Below, piece by piece: positions 1 through 12,642 of a DNA stretch of 64,000 nt. A program made the translations under genes and the position numbers. Numbering within the stretch: position 1 is the stretch's first letter; each line of letters starts with the position of its first letter. The notes below the pieces were generated by a model. The model had not been told where the DNA came from. It did not search any database and saw nothing but the letters and a program-made list of their open reading frames with translations. The DNA lies in assembly GCA_027575765.1 (NCBI GenBank), contig JANBPT010000082.1, forward strand, positions 16,866 through 80,865, in the 5' to 3' direction. Source of the DNA: Tieghemiomyces parasiticus (taxonomy: Eukaryota > Kickxellomycota > Dimargaritomycetes > Dimargaritales > Dimargaritaceae).

Positions 1-2464
1 ATTAGTGTTTAATACGATGCGAGTACATCGACGGACCCAACTGGTCAACTTTTACCCGACAGCCTCTGCGCCCTTAGCCCCGCACGAACCCCTCCCAGCC
101 CACATATCTACTGCGTCGCCACCCCCGGTTGTGCAACCATCTCGGCTGGTCTCGCACCCATTTTATCCAACCATGACGCGCCATTGAAGACGACCCGACA
201 CATAAAATCATAGGGTAAACAAAGCCCCATCCCGTATCACCCCACATGTATATTTTCTTCACAGCGCGTCCACTCCCAGCACCCCATGATTTCGGTCCAA
301 ACCCCCGTCTTGCCCCAAGACGCGTCGCGGAGTGATTCCCAGCCAGTCAAACACCGCCCGACACGGCAACAATGGTTCCTATTGGCCACCAGTTCCCACC
401 CACCCACTGCATTCCCCCTACCTCGGCGACGTGATCTTCCCGATCCCCGTATTTCTTCAGGGTTGACCATGGACCGAACTTTTCCCTGTCGGCTACATCG
501 CCTCCAGCTCTGACCAGCAATTCCCTAAGCGTGCGCAGTAGTTATACCGTCAAAGGCTATCTCCGACCGGGGGTTACTTCCCTTAATCTCAGGCTTTATC
601 TCCGCTGCCTCCGCTAAATCTGAGATGCGAACCACCCCTCATCCGACGTTCCCCTAGGAGTTATTTTGAGCTTGACATAGATTGGTCCTGACGCCCCGCT
701 TATGAGGGCCGTAGTATCGGAGGGACGTTCGATTAGCGTTACACTCCCTCCCCTTAACAGGTACCAAAAGGTGACTGGGCGCAATACTCCCTCAAGCCAG
801 CTCCAAGGCGGGGCTACCCCCCCCTCCCCCCTTCCATTAACCTGCCAATTGACCTTAGCCACAGCAATAGTCATCATTGGACCGAACGGCCAGGTCTGCT
901 CAATCTATAAAATAAGGGTCACCCACCCTACTTTATCCCGGGCGTGTCCTAACATCACCAGCCACCACATGCAACAAAATACCGCACTGCCTAACGATGT
1001 GCGAGAGGAGTTGCATATCCTAATTATCATTTTTCTGACACGCTCTATACACTTGCACACCGCTGCCTGACATTCCCCATCCAGCCCTTGACCTTTGCCT
1101 GCGGGCGGCGATCCTCGTACGCACGGGTGTCCACCCCGGTCATCTGGGGCCATTGCATGGCGGCCGCACGTTATGGCCGGGGGGGGGAGGTAGACGGGAT
1201 GTAAACCATCGGCCATAGTGTGCCAGCGGCAACCAGGGCGGTAAGTTAAGATGGCGTCAACCCCCTTCCCGGGCGCCACCGTGGCGGTGCCTATCCCTGC
1301 CTTAATCAGCCCTGGCCAGGTCGCATGGTAACCCGGGGGCGGTAAACGGGCGCGACAGAAGACTTGGAGGTCCAGCGGGCAAGGCCGGGCCAGGTAGCAT
1401 GGATTGCCGGACGGGTCGCTAGACTGCTAGAAGCGTTTTCGGCCGGAAGTCACCACGCATTGCTCGGCAGTGGGTGAGCCTTAGGGTGTGGAGTCTGCAT
1501 CGCATGCTAGACAATAATTTGGGGATGGGCTTGAGGTCCCATCCATACCACGGCACAGGCAACATGATTAACGTCAGTTTCTTGCACAATTCAGCCCGTT
1601 GTATTGGAAGGCTAGTAAGCGGTATCCTCCATCGTCAGGCAAAAGTTGAGTCCATAATTAGGTTAGGAAGGGGTCGCCGTCGTCCAAGTCATACTTTACA
1701 CAGTACGCACGTAGAGGCCACACTCGGCACAGAACCTAATGTCCTGCTCACTACCCTCGCATTGTCACAAGTACAGCAGAAAGTGTATTCGCCCTGCTCG
1801 TGATGGTAAAGGGCTGAAGCCAACCATTACTCTCCCCGCCTTCCTTTAATTTTCAGTCCATCTGCATCCCACCCTGACATCTCGCTCGCATCTGTCAGCT
1901 GTTCAGTTTGAGTCGCTGCCATCTTGTGCGAGGGGTGGGGAAGGGGGGTTGTCTCGCCACTGGGTGGGCGTGGAGGAGGCGAGGGTACCGCTCAGCCTAC
2001 GTTGCACCCCTCACCCACCCTTCCCCTGTCTCAGTATCGAGCGTCCCCTGGGTTTCTCAACGTTCGATATTTCCGTGCCTTCGACCCTAGTCGGCCCTAC
2101 AGCTGGCCTGCAGTCTTAACCCTGCTCAAGATTACAATAGTGCGTCACCGCCAGGGCTAATCATATACGTAAGTTACCAGCCTGCCTGTCAACTGCACCC
2201 TCCCCCAGTTTCGACTGGTTAACGACACTATCTCGTTTATTGTTCTTTCACAACGACGTACCGATTTGCCTGCTCATTTCGAAGCGTTGTCGAATGAGTA
2301 GCCCGACCCTTTTATTGAGAGGGGGAGGTGATGATTGTTGACCTTGAACATTGAAGTGAGTTGTCATAAAAGCAGCGACACTTATGATTCGACCAAAACT
2401 CGCTCTGACACGTTCACCCCTAGGCATGGTCCTCAAGTCAGCCCTCGTACCACTGATTGGGGTT
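1..2464. other. Gene-free interval at the left edge
   Basis: I see no supportable gene here. The open frames are short, overlap each other on both strands, mostly lack an ATG, and show no recognisable motif or splice-compatible continuation. The stretch is pyrimidine-rich on the plus strand in places (about 780-840 and 1990-2050) and carries a run of nine G at about 1179-1187. It may include upstream sequence of a gene beyond the left edge. Confidence 0.6.
2236..2241 (-). terminator. Candidate polyadenylation signal (AATAAA on the minus strand)
   Basis: TTTATT on the plus strand reads AATAAA on the minus strand. It lies about 225 nt past the stop of the secreted-protein gene that ends at 2465, a plausible 3'-UTR distance. 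A hexamer alone is weak evidence. Confidence 0.3.
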
Positions 2465-3481
2465 CTAGCGCTGAATTGGTGCCGTCGATTGCAGGTTGAC
2501 TGGCACGTTCCGGGCAGCATGCTTGAACATCCTTAGCTCCATTTCCAGCCACTTGGCATCTTCCGTTGACTCGTAATTCTGAACTCGAGTCCAATTGCGG
2601 ATGCATGCAAACAGTCGGCTACGCCCGGTACCCTGGAGTCCGAATCCACGCATGCTAAGAATGTTGCTCAATCCGTGCCTGTTGATCTCGTTGCGAATAC
2701 GGATACCCTTGGACAAGCGAGGCGAGAGAAGGACGCGAATCCCTACTTTGCCGGTCTGCGGGCTCCTTACCAGGGCAACTATTTCACGGCGGGCGTTGAT
2801 CTGATGCTCGAGGGCCGTCGGGAGCGAGGGGCACAAAAGTAGGTTCTCGTCCGGGTCACATATATTCTGTTGGGCCATATGATAGGGTCGTTGAAGCGAA
2901 TGGGGATGAAGCGATGGCGGCGGTAGCACGGCTGGGCGTATGTTGGTCCGAAGGATATATTTTTCGATATCTTTCATCCACTGCTTTTTCAGGGCTTTGT
3001 ACTCTTTAATAGTGATAGCGTAGGGGCTTGGGGGATCGATCAGCTCTTGAAGCTGGGTCCATTTCTGTTCTGCCTCAACCTCCACGGCGGAAAGCACCCG
3101 GTGCTGTGACGTCGAGGGGTAAGCCAGCGGCGAAGACCATCTCGCCACTTGGTCATACAGCGTGGCGAATGACGGCAGTCGCGGATTTCCTACCGCCGTG
3201 CGCAGTTTCCGCGCGCTGATACTATCGTCTGGATCTACCTCGTTTTCCAGTGAGTCTGGGTCACCCTCGGTCGGCATAGGCGGCTCGGAAATATCATCCG
3301 GGTAGCTGGCGCCTGACTCTTCCATGGTACGAAAATAACGGTTGACCTTTTCCACTGCGGTATACGGGACAGCAGCCCCATGAAGAGTAGCCTGGTTAAG
3401 CTCGAATGAGGTGCCTATAGCAAGTGTGATAGAGGCACAGGTCAGGCTGACCGCCACAAGACCCCGTAGTGACATGTGCAT
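2465..3481 (-). CDS. Secreted protein of unknown function, 338 aa
   Basis: I do not recognise this protein. It starts at an ATG at 3481, with a second in-frame ATG two codons later. Residues 4-22 form a hydrophobic stretch typical of a signal peptide, so the product is probably secreted. The rest is soluble: an acidic Asp/Glu/Pro-rich segment (about residues 55-87), a central part rich in Lys/Trp/Glu, and a basic C-terminal third with only a few cysteines. No transmembrane segment follows the signal. The frame is uninterrupted for more than 1 kb in a region where other frames are short, which supports it as a real gene. No neighbour gives functional context. It could be a lineage-specific secreted protein or effector, but that is only inference. 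Introns near the ends cannot be excluded. Confidence 0.72.
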   Translation of the reverse strand: MHMSLRGLVAVSLTCASITLAIGTSFELNQATLHGAAVPYTAVEKVNRYFRTMEESGASYPDDISEPPMPTEGDPDSLENEVDPDDSISARKLRTAVGNPRLPSFATLYDQVARWSSPLAYPSTSQHRVLSAVEVEAEQKWTQLQELIDPPSPYAITIKEYKALKKQWMKDIEKYILRTNIRPAVLPPPSLHPHSLQRPYHMAQQNICDPDENLLLCPSLPTALEHQINARREIVALVRSPQTGKVGIRVLLSPRLSKGIRIRNEINRHGLSNILSMRGFGLQGTGRSRLFACIRNWTRVQNYESTEDAKWLEMELRMFKHAARNVPVNLQSTAPIQR

Positions 3482-5282
3482 AGTTCTAGTGGGTGGAGAG
3501 GGGTGGTGGTGATTTTTTGTTTGATTTTGGATGCAAAAGTAGTTACCGAGGGAGCGCTGTCAAAAAAATATGCGTGTACAGGCTGAGGAGACGCTTGGCG
3601 AGAAAGTGAAATGCAGTGTCCAGTTACGCTACAGGCCTGGTATTAATGAGAACCGCAGTTAAAAACAGTCAAGTGGGGAATGAGGCTGTGTACAATGTAT
3701 GGAAAAGCTGGGCAAAAAAACCGTGCAGGTGCAGAGGGGTGGTTAAATTAGGGCACTCTTTTGCTCCGATAGCGTACTTCAGCCCACTTTTTATGCTGGC
3801 GAGTATCCCGTCAGATCGAGGGCAGAATCCACACCGATAGAGCCCCGCGGGACGGCAAAGTGGGTTTGTGACCATTCTGTCTCTCGTCTCTCTTATCCCA
3901 CTACTTGGAACGAAAGACAGGCAAGCGGATGGGTCTCTGTGTCTAGTGAGAGATCCCGGCTTCCCACCTCGAGGCGGCTGACGCGTACTCGGCGGTGACA
4001 CTTGTACAAGGGAACCGGCTCGCTCTCAGGTGGTACGTGTGGCTATCAACAGTCCCCCTCTTCTTCCCTCCCTCCCTTCACTCGGTCGGTGTCTATTGGG
4101 ACGGTGGTGAGGGGAGGGGTATTGGGCTTGAAATGTTCGGTCGGTATGTCGGCACGGCCCCAATTAAAAAATGATGTCGACAATATGCTGTCAGCTAAGA
4201 GCTATCAAGTGTCATGGCGGTACAGGACGTCAAGGACTCTTTGTAGTTCTTCGCCACTGAAAAGCTAGGCGTACACCAAAGGCATTGCTACTATGAGGAT
4301 CTTTATTCATCAATCCTTCCCAAAGAAAGGCCATTATTGTAACTCCCCTCGCCATCATCTATAGATACAGCGTTTCTGGCCTGCGTTACATGAATGAATT
4401 CCTATTTTAACCTTGAACAGGAAAGGTTGATCTCGCAATTCCTCCGTATTGTATAGCCGACGCCGGCGGGCAGCCCATGCCAGCACCGACCCCTATACGC
4501 CCCGATAACGCCACGTTCATTTTGTAGGTGCTGGCGGTTGGGGTGGCACCAGCCGTATTTCAAGGGACCCACCCACTGCCAATCATATCGTCACTATGAT
4601 AGCCATTTCCCAACGGTACGACGGGCCAAAAAGAAGAGCGTGTGGGATACGAATAACGCGCGGTGGAAACAAAAAACGTAGTAATAGAACGTGGGTAACA
4701 CCGTGCACCAACAGTGGGCCCAACCGACCAGAATTAGATAATTGATTAGGCGGATAGATGAGTAGATACGACCCTGGTATCGCACAGTTTCCTAAACGTT
4801 CACGGGTACGAGTAAGTGTAGCGCTAAGTTTTTCGGATGGACCTCGGCGTGTGGCAGCGCGTGAATTAACGCGTCGGAACGGCATAATGCAGTGAGCAAT
4901 CGACAGTGGCAGGTAAGCTGTAGGGTTGGGGAAGGGACTGGCGAATAACCATGGGCAATTATCCGGAATCAACGCATCCATTCACCAAGTGCATCACCGC
5001 AATCGTTACAACGCGGTGCAATACATTGCCAGGCGATGATGTGCAGTACATTTTTAATAGGAACATTTGTCATTCAATCGGCCAGTATCGTCCCAAGGCA
5101 ACAGTGAACCCTAAGTTGGGAGTTGGCCCTGGAGATAATCAAGGCTGGTCGAGTCGGTTCGGAGAGAATACCGTATGCCAAAATATTATCATCCAAGGAT
5201 GTCTATAGACTTGATTTTGTTGGGCGAATTGGAGCCGGGCGGAGGGAGTTAGACCTGTTTTAGGCGTTCCAGTTCCTCAAAG
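3482..5282. other. Intergenic region between two secreted-protein genes
   Basis: No gene could be supported. The longest frame (minus strand, about 4583-4981, 132 codons) starts at an ATG but has mixed composition, no signal peptide and no motif, so I treat it as chance. The interval should contain the promoter of the minus-strand gene starting at 3481 and the 3' end of the gene ending at 5283. Confidence 0.55.
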
Positions 5283-5942
5283 TTAATCGGTAGTATCATT
5301 CGCCTGGGTTAGATCAAAAATGACGGCCAAAATCTGCTGAAGGGAGCGGTAATTGCGGTTGTCAGGAGTTTCCTCACCCGTATCGATACCGACCGATCCA
5401 TCACCCCTGATTAGGATAGTACCTCCGATTTCCATGAACTCGTCGTGGACTGCGACGACAACCAATCTCGCTTGGCCTACACTAATCGTGAGCTGGTCGA
5501 TGTCTTCGCCAAAGGGGCCACTACTGGCTTCCAGTGCTGCTAAAAACAAGGTATCGAACAGGCTGACCTCACGAATTGTGGGGTAGGCGTACTCCACACG
5601 ACGGTCAACCATCCGAGGTGCGTACTTGGGGGTTGCATTGATACGCTCAAAAAGCGTCAGTAAGTCAATCGGAGTGTCCATCAAGTGACCAAGCTCCAGC
5701 ATCAGCTGACGAGCCCCGTTATCGGCTGTGACCAGGTGGGTATCCAGTATATCGAGTTCCTGGCGGTTGTCGACGTTTTCCTCGGCCCTGGTGGTCGCGC
5801 CGATAGTGTCTTGCTCAATTTCGTCGGTATTCTCTGGGGAGCTGAGCGACCATTCCCGGTCGCGAGAGTTGAACTGGCGGGGTAAAGCGGTGACGATAGC
5901 CGCCGCGAGGCCCATCAGTGCAACGGCGTAGGAAATGCGCAT
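5283..5942 (-). CDS. Secreted protein of unknown function, 219 aa
   Basis: I do not recognise this family. The ATG at 5942 opens a clear signal peptide (residues 1-20, hydrophobic core followed by a TALP-R type end), so secretion is likely. The mature part is acidic and contains a predicted soluble alpha/beta segment (about residues 120-185, with VVVAV and GGTILIRGDGSVGID strands). It has no cysteines, which is unusual for a small fungal secreted protein and argues against a disulfide-stabilised effector fold. A TATATAA motif lies 173 nt upstream of the start, and the leader between them is AT-rich. It lies in tandem with another secreted-protein gene 1.8 kb downstream on the same strand, but the two proteins show no obvious similarity. 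Confidence 0.72.
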   Translation of the reverse strand: MRISYAVALMGLAAAIVTALPRQFNSRDREWSLSSPENTDEIEQDTIGATTRAEENVDNRQELDILDTHLVTADNGARQLMLELGHLMDTPIDLLTLFERINATPKYAPRMVDRRVEYAYPTIREVSLFDTLFLAALEASSGPFGEDIDQLTISVGQARLVVVAVHDEFMEIGGTILIRGDGSVGIDTGEETPDNRNYRSLQQILAVIFDLTQANDTTD

Positions 5943-8900
5943 TATGACAAGGGCCTGTGATCTGTGGCGGTGGAAGGTGAGCGATACAAAATCGTTTGGC
6001 CGAACAATGGTGTATAATTATGAGCATAAATAATAATAATAGAGACAACTACCATTAAGGGTGCAGAGTAATGATGTATTCAAAAACAACCTGGGGAGGA
6101 CGGGAAGGTGTCGGTTATATAGTGTAGCATTCGGAAATCACGGTGCATTTATGGAATCACGTATTTCAACGGCGGAAGCCTTTGTCAAAAGGAGCGCGTC
6201 CTAGGCAAATCCCCCATTTTCGGAGGTGGGTTTCTCTGATTGCGTGACGGACATGGGTGGGCAGCAGCATAGCACTAGACTTGACACTTGATATTCCATT
6301 AGAATATGGCGGCTTGCACAAAGCCTTGTACGTCCCAGTCGGGGTAGACAATACGCTCATTATGAAACCATCTACCCTATGTTTACATTTTTTCTTCCTG
6401 TCCGGCAGTTAAACCCCAAACACTGAGTATATACCGTACAATTTTCGTTCTACTCAGCACCGATAGGCGACGAATAATCCCCACTTAATGTGCTATGCCT
6501 CCGGTATGTGGAAATCCTGTGCCGAGCTTCAACCTGATCTATTAGACGAGTGCGTTTCGGAAGCCTGTTCGTCTTAGCTTCAAGTGCGTCTAATCGTAAC
6601 TTGGCGGAACAGTCAACTCTAATCGGTTTCGGCGCACCCGAGTCGACCTTTAGCCACCTTCAGTGTGCCATAGTCCGACGACTGGTAGCAGAGAGATGGT
6701 TATAAACCAACACCTAGGCCATGTCGCCAATGAAAATGATGGCCGGAAGATAACCACCTGCCTCAGCAGAGTTTGCCGTGTAACTGGGTGTCCATCGCAC
6801 CTGGTGGCACTGCTGGCCATCGGTGAAATTCCTTGGGACATAACCCTTAGTAAAGTAACGCGATCTCAGGTCGACATGAACCAGATGATTATGGGGCTAA
6901 AGACCACTACGGATCAATTGACCCTACGATCGGCCAGGTATATACTCGCCAAAACCCAAGCACCCCCAACTCCCTTTTGGTTTCAACAGAAAAAATAAGT
7001 CACTCAACTCTCATTGTTCATATTAGCCTGTCGTAATTCACTTCTACTTTCTTCATTTCCTTACAGGTTTGTGTTCATCGTTCTGTTATTCCTATCGATC
7101 CAAACTTCCATCAAGCCCCGTCTTTGGTTTTGCCATTACTTCCATCACCCAACCAGTTACCTTATATACATGGCGGACGTTCACCGTTTTCCTTCCTCCC
7201 CGACTTGTACGCCATTATGAGCCTGGACAAATTCCTCTAGTAGAGGCACCTACGAGACCTATGCAAAACAATAGTGTCAGGTGAACTATTGAAGTCGAGG
7301 GTCTGTTCGTACCCGCCTAACGCAGCGACATTAGGTTTCCGAGTAGATTATATCTCCGGATCATAGCCTTCCTTGATCTGATATCCTATCTTTCCCACAC
7401 TTCGCACCCATTCCCTAGCTTAAAAACTAAGAAGACTGGCAAGCCAGTCTCCATTGTCACTCAACTACTTCTTTAGCTCCATCCCACTGGACTGACGTTT
7501 TTCGGGCTTTTCCACAAGAAGGGGATGTTTACAAACCTCATTAATCGGACCGGAAATGCTGAGAAGTGTAAGTCAAGTAAAAGCCAAAGGGTGTAAACCA
7601 TTATGAGGGTTTAGCAGACAATAGCGCTTGAAGATTAGGATTATAGGCTAGGGGGTGGGAATTGACGGTTTAAGTGATCGCTGTGCCTAGAATTGCGACC
7701 AGGGGGATCATTTGTTACAGCGAAGGAAACACCATGGCGGGGAGCGATAAATATAGTATAGGACAAACGCGACGCGGTAAAGGTGGCCCTGAGAGACGGA
7801 ATAGTACGGTGAAGTGCCCAGAAAACAGTACGACGGAATACGGGACGAGGGTAAAGGCGTAAACAGCAGGATCCAGTCTAAAGTGGCTGTAAGGTGGTCC
7901 AGGTGAGATGTGCAGTGTGTAGGAGAGTGGTACGAAGTGGTGGCTGGCGAGTGGTCAGGATATAGGGCCTGAAGTCCGCCTTTTTAAAAGAGTTCCCGGT
8001 ACTGGTTTGCGGTCTACGGCCGCTGTCTCGAGGGAACCAGCGGCGAGAGTCATTAGCGTGGCGTCGCCCTCTCCCATCTCTACATGCTCATATGCAGATT
8101 GGTCGGACCCTGCTTACGTAAACCTAGATCCATATCGATCACCATACCGATATAGTCAGCATGAAGAAGACGGCTGGACCGCGTGGAAAAGTCGGTAATT
8201 TTCTCGGTTCTTTGGCATAGGCTATTCGAACGTATTAACAACACCCTGTAAAAGCACCTAGCTTTGTAGGAGTACAACTGCAGGTATGGTTTCCGGATTG
8301 AGTCGAGAGGCACAGGGCATCAACACTTTTCAATGTGGAGCTAAGCCTAAAACAAGTGTCCAGGAGGGAGGAGTGGGGTGATCCGGTGGAGATCAGGCTG
8401 GAGCTTTTGGTTCTTGGAACACGGTCATGTCCACGCATCAGCATGAACCAAGAGCTGACATGAGCGAAAATAGCGAAGCCTGACAGGTTTCCCTGTAGTA
8501 CACTACGCCCTAACATTATGGTGCGGTGTGAGCACGGCCCAGGGCCTGCGCCATCTGATGGGCTGCAATGTAGAGCGTTTATGGGGGCCACTGTATTAGT
8601 ATACTTTTAGGCGGCTAGAATATGACGCCGTATCGGATTTAGATGGAAGGAAGTCGAGCACGAAACATTAAGGATTACCTATACCAGATAGGGGTTGCAC
8701 AGCCAAATGTTTCAAAGGTAGGCCGACAATATGATTTACCGATCTTCGTTGAAACGTTCATACTCCTACATTGCCCCCTACGACATTTATACCGATGCCA
8801 TCGCACATTCATGGTTTCGGAAATTTACTGAGGTCGCCTTATTTGGGCTGCCAGGGGGAGACGTGTCGGCTGTTGGTTAGAGCTTCTCATGTAATCAATC

Positions 8901-11288
8901 ATATAATTATGCAATCGGCAGAGTCGTAGTAGACCTAGCGCAACAACTGAATCATATTATAGGCAGAACTTGGTACATTCAAGAGTAGCGGCCGGCCTGG
9001 CTGTCCTGGCACCTTACCGTTTTTGCCGGCTCAGCCTTCCTCCGTCCTTAGATGTTAGCCTCGTACCACTGCACTCTACGCTGTACTTGGCTTTCATTTG
9101 CTAGATTGACTCTTTTATTAACCCTACACTTCCACCGGTATACCCCTACTAGCGTACAGCTCCATGTCTTTAAATTTTACGATACCTCTGGCTAGCAGAA
9201 TAATCAAATGTACGTTAACTGCCATGTGCTATGCCCCTTACCAAAGGGAAAATGTAAGAAATGGCAACTAAATAAAATGGGACACAAAAGGTGGTCGAAT
9301 CTGTTATGGCCAGGCACTTGCGGATCAATCTGCAAGGGACGTTCACCATAACGGTTGAATCAGATGCAGTTGGTTTAGTATAATACGTGAAAATCAACCC
9401 ACACATTCTGCTGTGCTGTAGAGTGGCTTCATCCCCCTATAATTTCCCCAGGGAGTTCTCGATGTCCATGCTCGGCAAGTCTACTTACGTACGGGGCTGA
9501 CGTTTTCCGGGAGTTACGGGGGTGGGGCTACTTCATTGTAATTGCGGGGTGGGGGTACCAATACGGGAGGGGCGCTGCGGGCTTCGGGATATCAGTACAC
9601 AAATTCAACTCAGAGGCTATGCCTGTTGACAGGGCTCGATATCTGAGAAATTTCTGGACATGTCTTTGGTGTCTTCGGCGCTATTCAAAGCACCAAAGCT
9701 CTGCCCAGAGTCTAGGGACAGTTGGACTTTCACCGTGCCGAGTACGGATAGGGTCAACATAGGGCTGTAGGTAAAGTACAAGATCATTGGCTCGATGGTG
9801 CCATAGGCCATAGTTGTTGATTCAAAAGAAAGGCGGGGCGAGACTGAGTTTAAGGGCGAGTACATCATCGAATATATATTGGGCCTGTGTTGTGCCGGCA
9901 AAGAGAGACCCGTTGGTAGGGGGAAGAGGTAGAGAAGGAATTTGGAAAGTGGACGACAAAAAGAAAAGGGGCCAAAGCGGATAAATGATGGTCGAGGGAC
10001 TTGTGCCATACCGGCACCAAGCTGGCCAAGAAATCAGTCCTGGGAGCTTAGCAACCAAGTAGATATAAAATACGGCAAAAAGACTCCACAGTGGCTGCCT
10101 CTACCATTTATGTGGCCCTATCCAGGTCTATGTAGATGCCAGTGGTGTTTAAGTAAAGCACAGCAGCGGAGGCCCTGTTGGTGGTAAAAAGTAGCGTAGG
10201 ACAGGGAGGACAGCAGAAGATTGCGATGACCTACGCAGCACAATAAAGTCTAAAGGGCCTTGAGCCATGCTATTAGTATAATTTTTACCGCTAGGCATGG
10301 GCGAGAACTCGAGTATAATAGAGAGTGGCCGGATATGAGTAGGAGGGCGCGGTTAGCAATTGGATTGTGGTGCCTTGAGCCAACCTGTAAACCGCGTATC
10401 ATCGTCGCCTCACCTGTATTCCCTGCGTGGTCAACGTCAGCGGTTGAGTTCTTACCCAAGACATGTCACCAACTGGCGCACCACAGGCGGTCAGGGTGGA
10501 TATTAAGTCTTTATAGAGTTATTTTTGGCAATACTTTATTTTTTGGTGCCTGATTCTTTTCTCCATTACTAGGGGCGGAAGTCCTGCCCAGATTGATAGT
10601 AGAGTAAATTATTGATCGACTGGCAGTGCAAATGCTGAGGGGGGATGATTGTAAATATAATGATTAAAACAATACTAGGCTGAACTGCGCTGAATGAGGG
10701 AAAGGCTCATTCGCCAAGATTTGCTTGTTTCCCTTTCCCATGTTAACCAGGGCACCACTTTACCTTGCCAGTAATTACGTAAGGATCTGATTAAGTACGA
10801 CCCGGGCAACCCTCACATCAAGCATCTCAATGATGCCTACCAAAATTCTGCCATACAGCTAACACGGGCTAATGACAACTGTGAAGGGTAAAATTTATCC
10901 GCCTTGGGACGGAGCTGTTACTAAAGGCTATGCTAACGGCCAGGTTAGTCAGAGGACTAAATTATACTGTTTATATGGGAGACAATGTCCGCCTCTGAGG
11001 AGTGCCGCACCATCACTTCATGCAGTCACAAGTGTCACTGTTCCTACAAGCCCTTTCCAATTTGTGACTTGGACCTCATAGGTAACCCGGGCCGGTGGAG
11101 CGGAAGGTATTTAACTAAAGTTCTCTGACATCCGAGCAACACGAATTATTTCCGGGACTTGAGGCTCATCCCGCATTATTTTTTTTTATGTGAACAGTTT
11201 TGGCGATCTCACTATAGCGTATAGGCAGCGGGACCCCATGTCCAATAAAATGGAATAAACGGCCCAATCTTATGCACGAACACAGTGT
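5943..11288. other. 5.3-kb gene-poor interval
   Basis: This is the longest stretch without a supportable gene. It is richer in A+T than the genic blocks and contains only short frames with no recognisable domains or signal peptides. One minus-strand frame (about 9617-10009, 130 codons, ATG start) reads somewhat like protein at its C-terminal half but has no motif. I see no transposase, reverse transcriptase, terminal repeats, tRNA or tandem array. Small multi-exon or non-coding genes may be hidden here. Confidence 0.5.
6115..6121 (-). promoter_or_regulatory. Candidate TATA box for the secreted protein starting at 5942
   Basis: TTATATA on the plus strand reads TATATAA on the minus strand, 173 nt upstream of the ATG. 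A similar element lies 174 nt upstream of the Gln-rich secreted protein (start 34505), which makes a genuine core promoter more credible. The transcription start is not known. Confidence 0.4.
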
Positions 11289-12642
11289 CTACCTGGACTC
11301 CACGTGGTGTCCAGGTACAAACTGGCGTACCTTGGGCCGGGCCTCATCCCACGGTCCGTGAATCTCATTCTTGTAGCGCTGTACCCAAATCAGCCAGATG
11401 GGGCAGAGGAAGGTCAAGCAGAACATGGCTATCATGTAGAATATGGCGATGGCGCGAGCAATGGGCCAAAAGAGGACGAAAGTAACGGCCACAAGGAGAC
11501 CGGTCTGCACCAAATGGCCCAGGGGCATAATACGTTTCAGGTATCGACGGAAAATGGGAAAGAGCGCGAACCACTCGAGCGCGAAAGCCATGAAGCCGAA
11601 CACATGTAGGTTGGAGGACAGCCGCGAGGCAAGCAGCACGCAGGCAAAGACGGCAGCGTTGAGCGCTACGGAGCCGGGGAACTGCAGCGAGTAAGTCGGG
11701 CCGCTGCCGTAGTCGTGGAACAGGATGTTGGTCACGAAGAGACACACGGACATGGCCCATATTGAATCACTGCTGATGTCCTCGGTGAGCGTGCGCAAGA
11801 TGGGGGAAAGTCCGAGTAAGGTGAGAAAGAAAATCACGGTGGCCTTCACGAACGAGAGGTGCAGGCGTGGCGCTACCCGCCGTGGTGCGTCGTTAGATTT
11901 AAGTCGGCCCGCTGAGTCGTCGCGGTTGGCCACCAGTTCCGAGGAATGGGTAGTCTGGTCTGGTGGTGGGGTATTTCCCTCGGCTGTCCGGTCCGCCGCC
12001 GGCTCCGTACCGCCCAACTGGATGGGCTCAGGTCGGGCTAGCCGCCATTCCCAAATGATACCGCCAACTAGCATGAATGCTGTACCTAGACCGACCAACA
12101 GGTGCGGATCGAGGTGGCCATGGTATAGCTGAATGAACACAGCGACGAAGATGAGCACACTACTGACATGCTCGGTGATGACCGTGGACTCCCGGATCAA
12201 AGACGGGTACTCATAGGACTGGAAATTGACGTTCTTTTGCAAGTTTTCCAAAAAGGACTCGTCAACGTAGTTGTCAGGGTATTCCTGTTTGATGTATAGC
12301 AGTTTGCGCCATGGCCGCAGGTGGACCGCCTTCTGCGGCGACGGCGACGACTTGAAGCTCAGTGGGTCCTGAGTGGACGAAAAATTACCAAGGTGACGCA
12401 CCGAGCGGAAAGGGGTGTAGGTTAGTAGGTCCAAGGGAAGGCGGGTGGCATACAACAAGATATGTATAATGAGTTCCTTAATCTTGTGGTGAAGGCGTAG
12501 GACGGCGAATGCCCCGTTGCCGGTACCGATGCGGCCGATTGGCAGGACTCGGGTAATCAAGGGCCAGGCCGTGGCAAGTAATACCCACCTCGGAACTATC
12601 CGACGACGCGGGTTTTTCGAATATTGGGTTGCTGGGGTCCAT
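11289..12642 (-). CDS. GPI2: GPI-GlcNAc transferase subunit GPI2/PIG-C, 2 exons
   Basis: This is a subunit of the ER complex that transfers GlcNAc to phosphatidylinositol, the first step of GPI-anchor synthesis. The family signature PWRKLLYIKQ-YPDNYVDESFLENLQ lies near the N terminus, followed by about eight hydrophobic segments and a PIW-type C-terminal end. The proposed model is exon 1 at 12642-12589 (18 codons from ATG, ending before GTGGGT) and exon 2 at 12368-11289, giving 377 aa. The 220-nt intron ends with TACTAAC, a pyrimidine tract and CACTCAG, and it is phase 0. The genomic frame also stays open through the intron, so an unspliced reading would wrongly add an arginine- and leucine-rich N-terminal extension absent from the family. 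A hydrophilic insert of about 70 residues after the second hydrophobic segment is an unusual feature. Confidence 0.9.

Noticed and set aside
4583..4981. Minus-strand ATG frame of 132 codons
   Set aside because: No signal peptide, domain or splice-compatible continuation; composition is mixed and similar-length chance frames are common here.
9617..10009. Minus-strand ATG frame of 130 codons between secreted-protein genes and GPI2
   Set aside because: The C-terminal half reads somewhat like protein, but no motif, promoter or poly(A) signal supports it.
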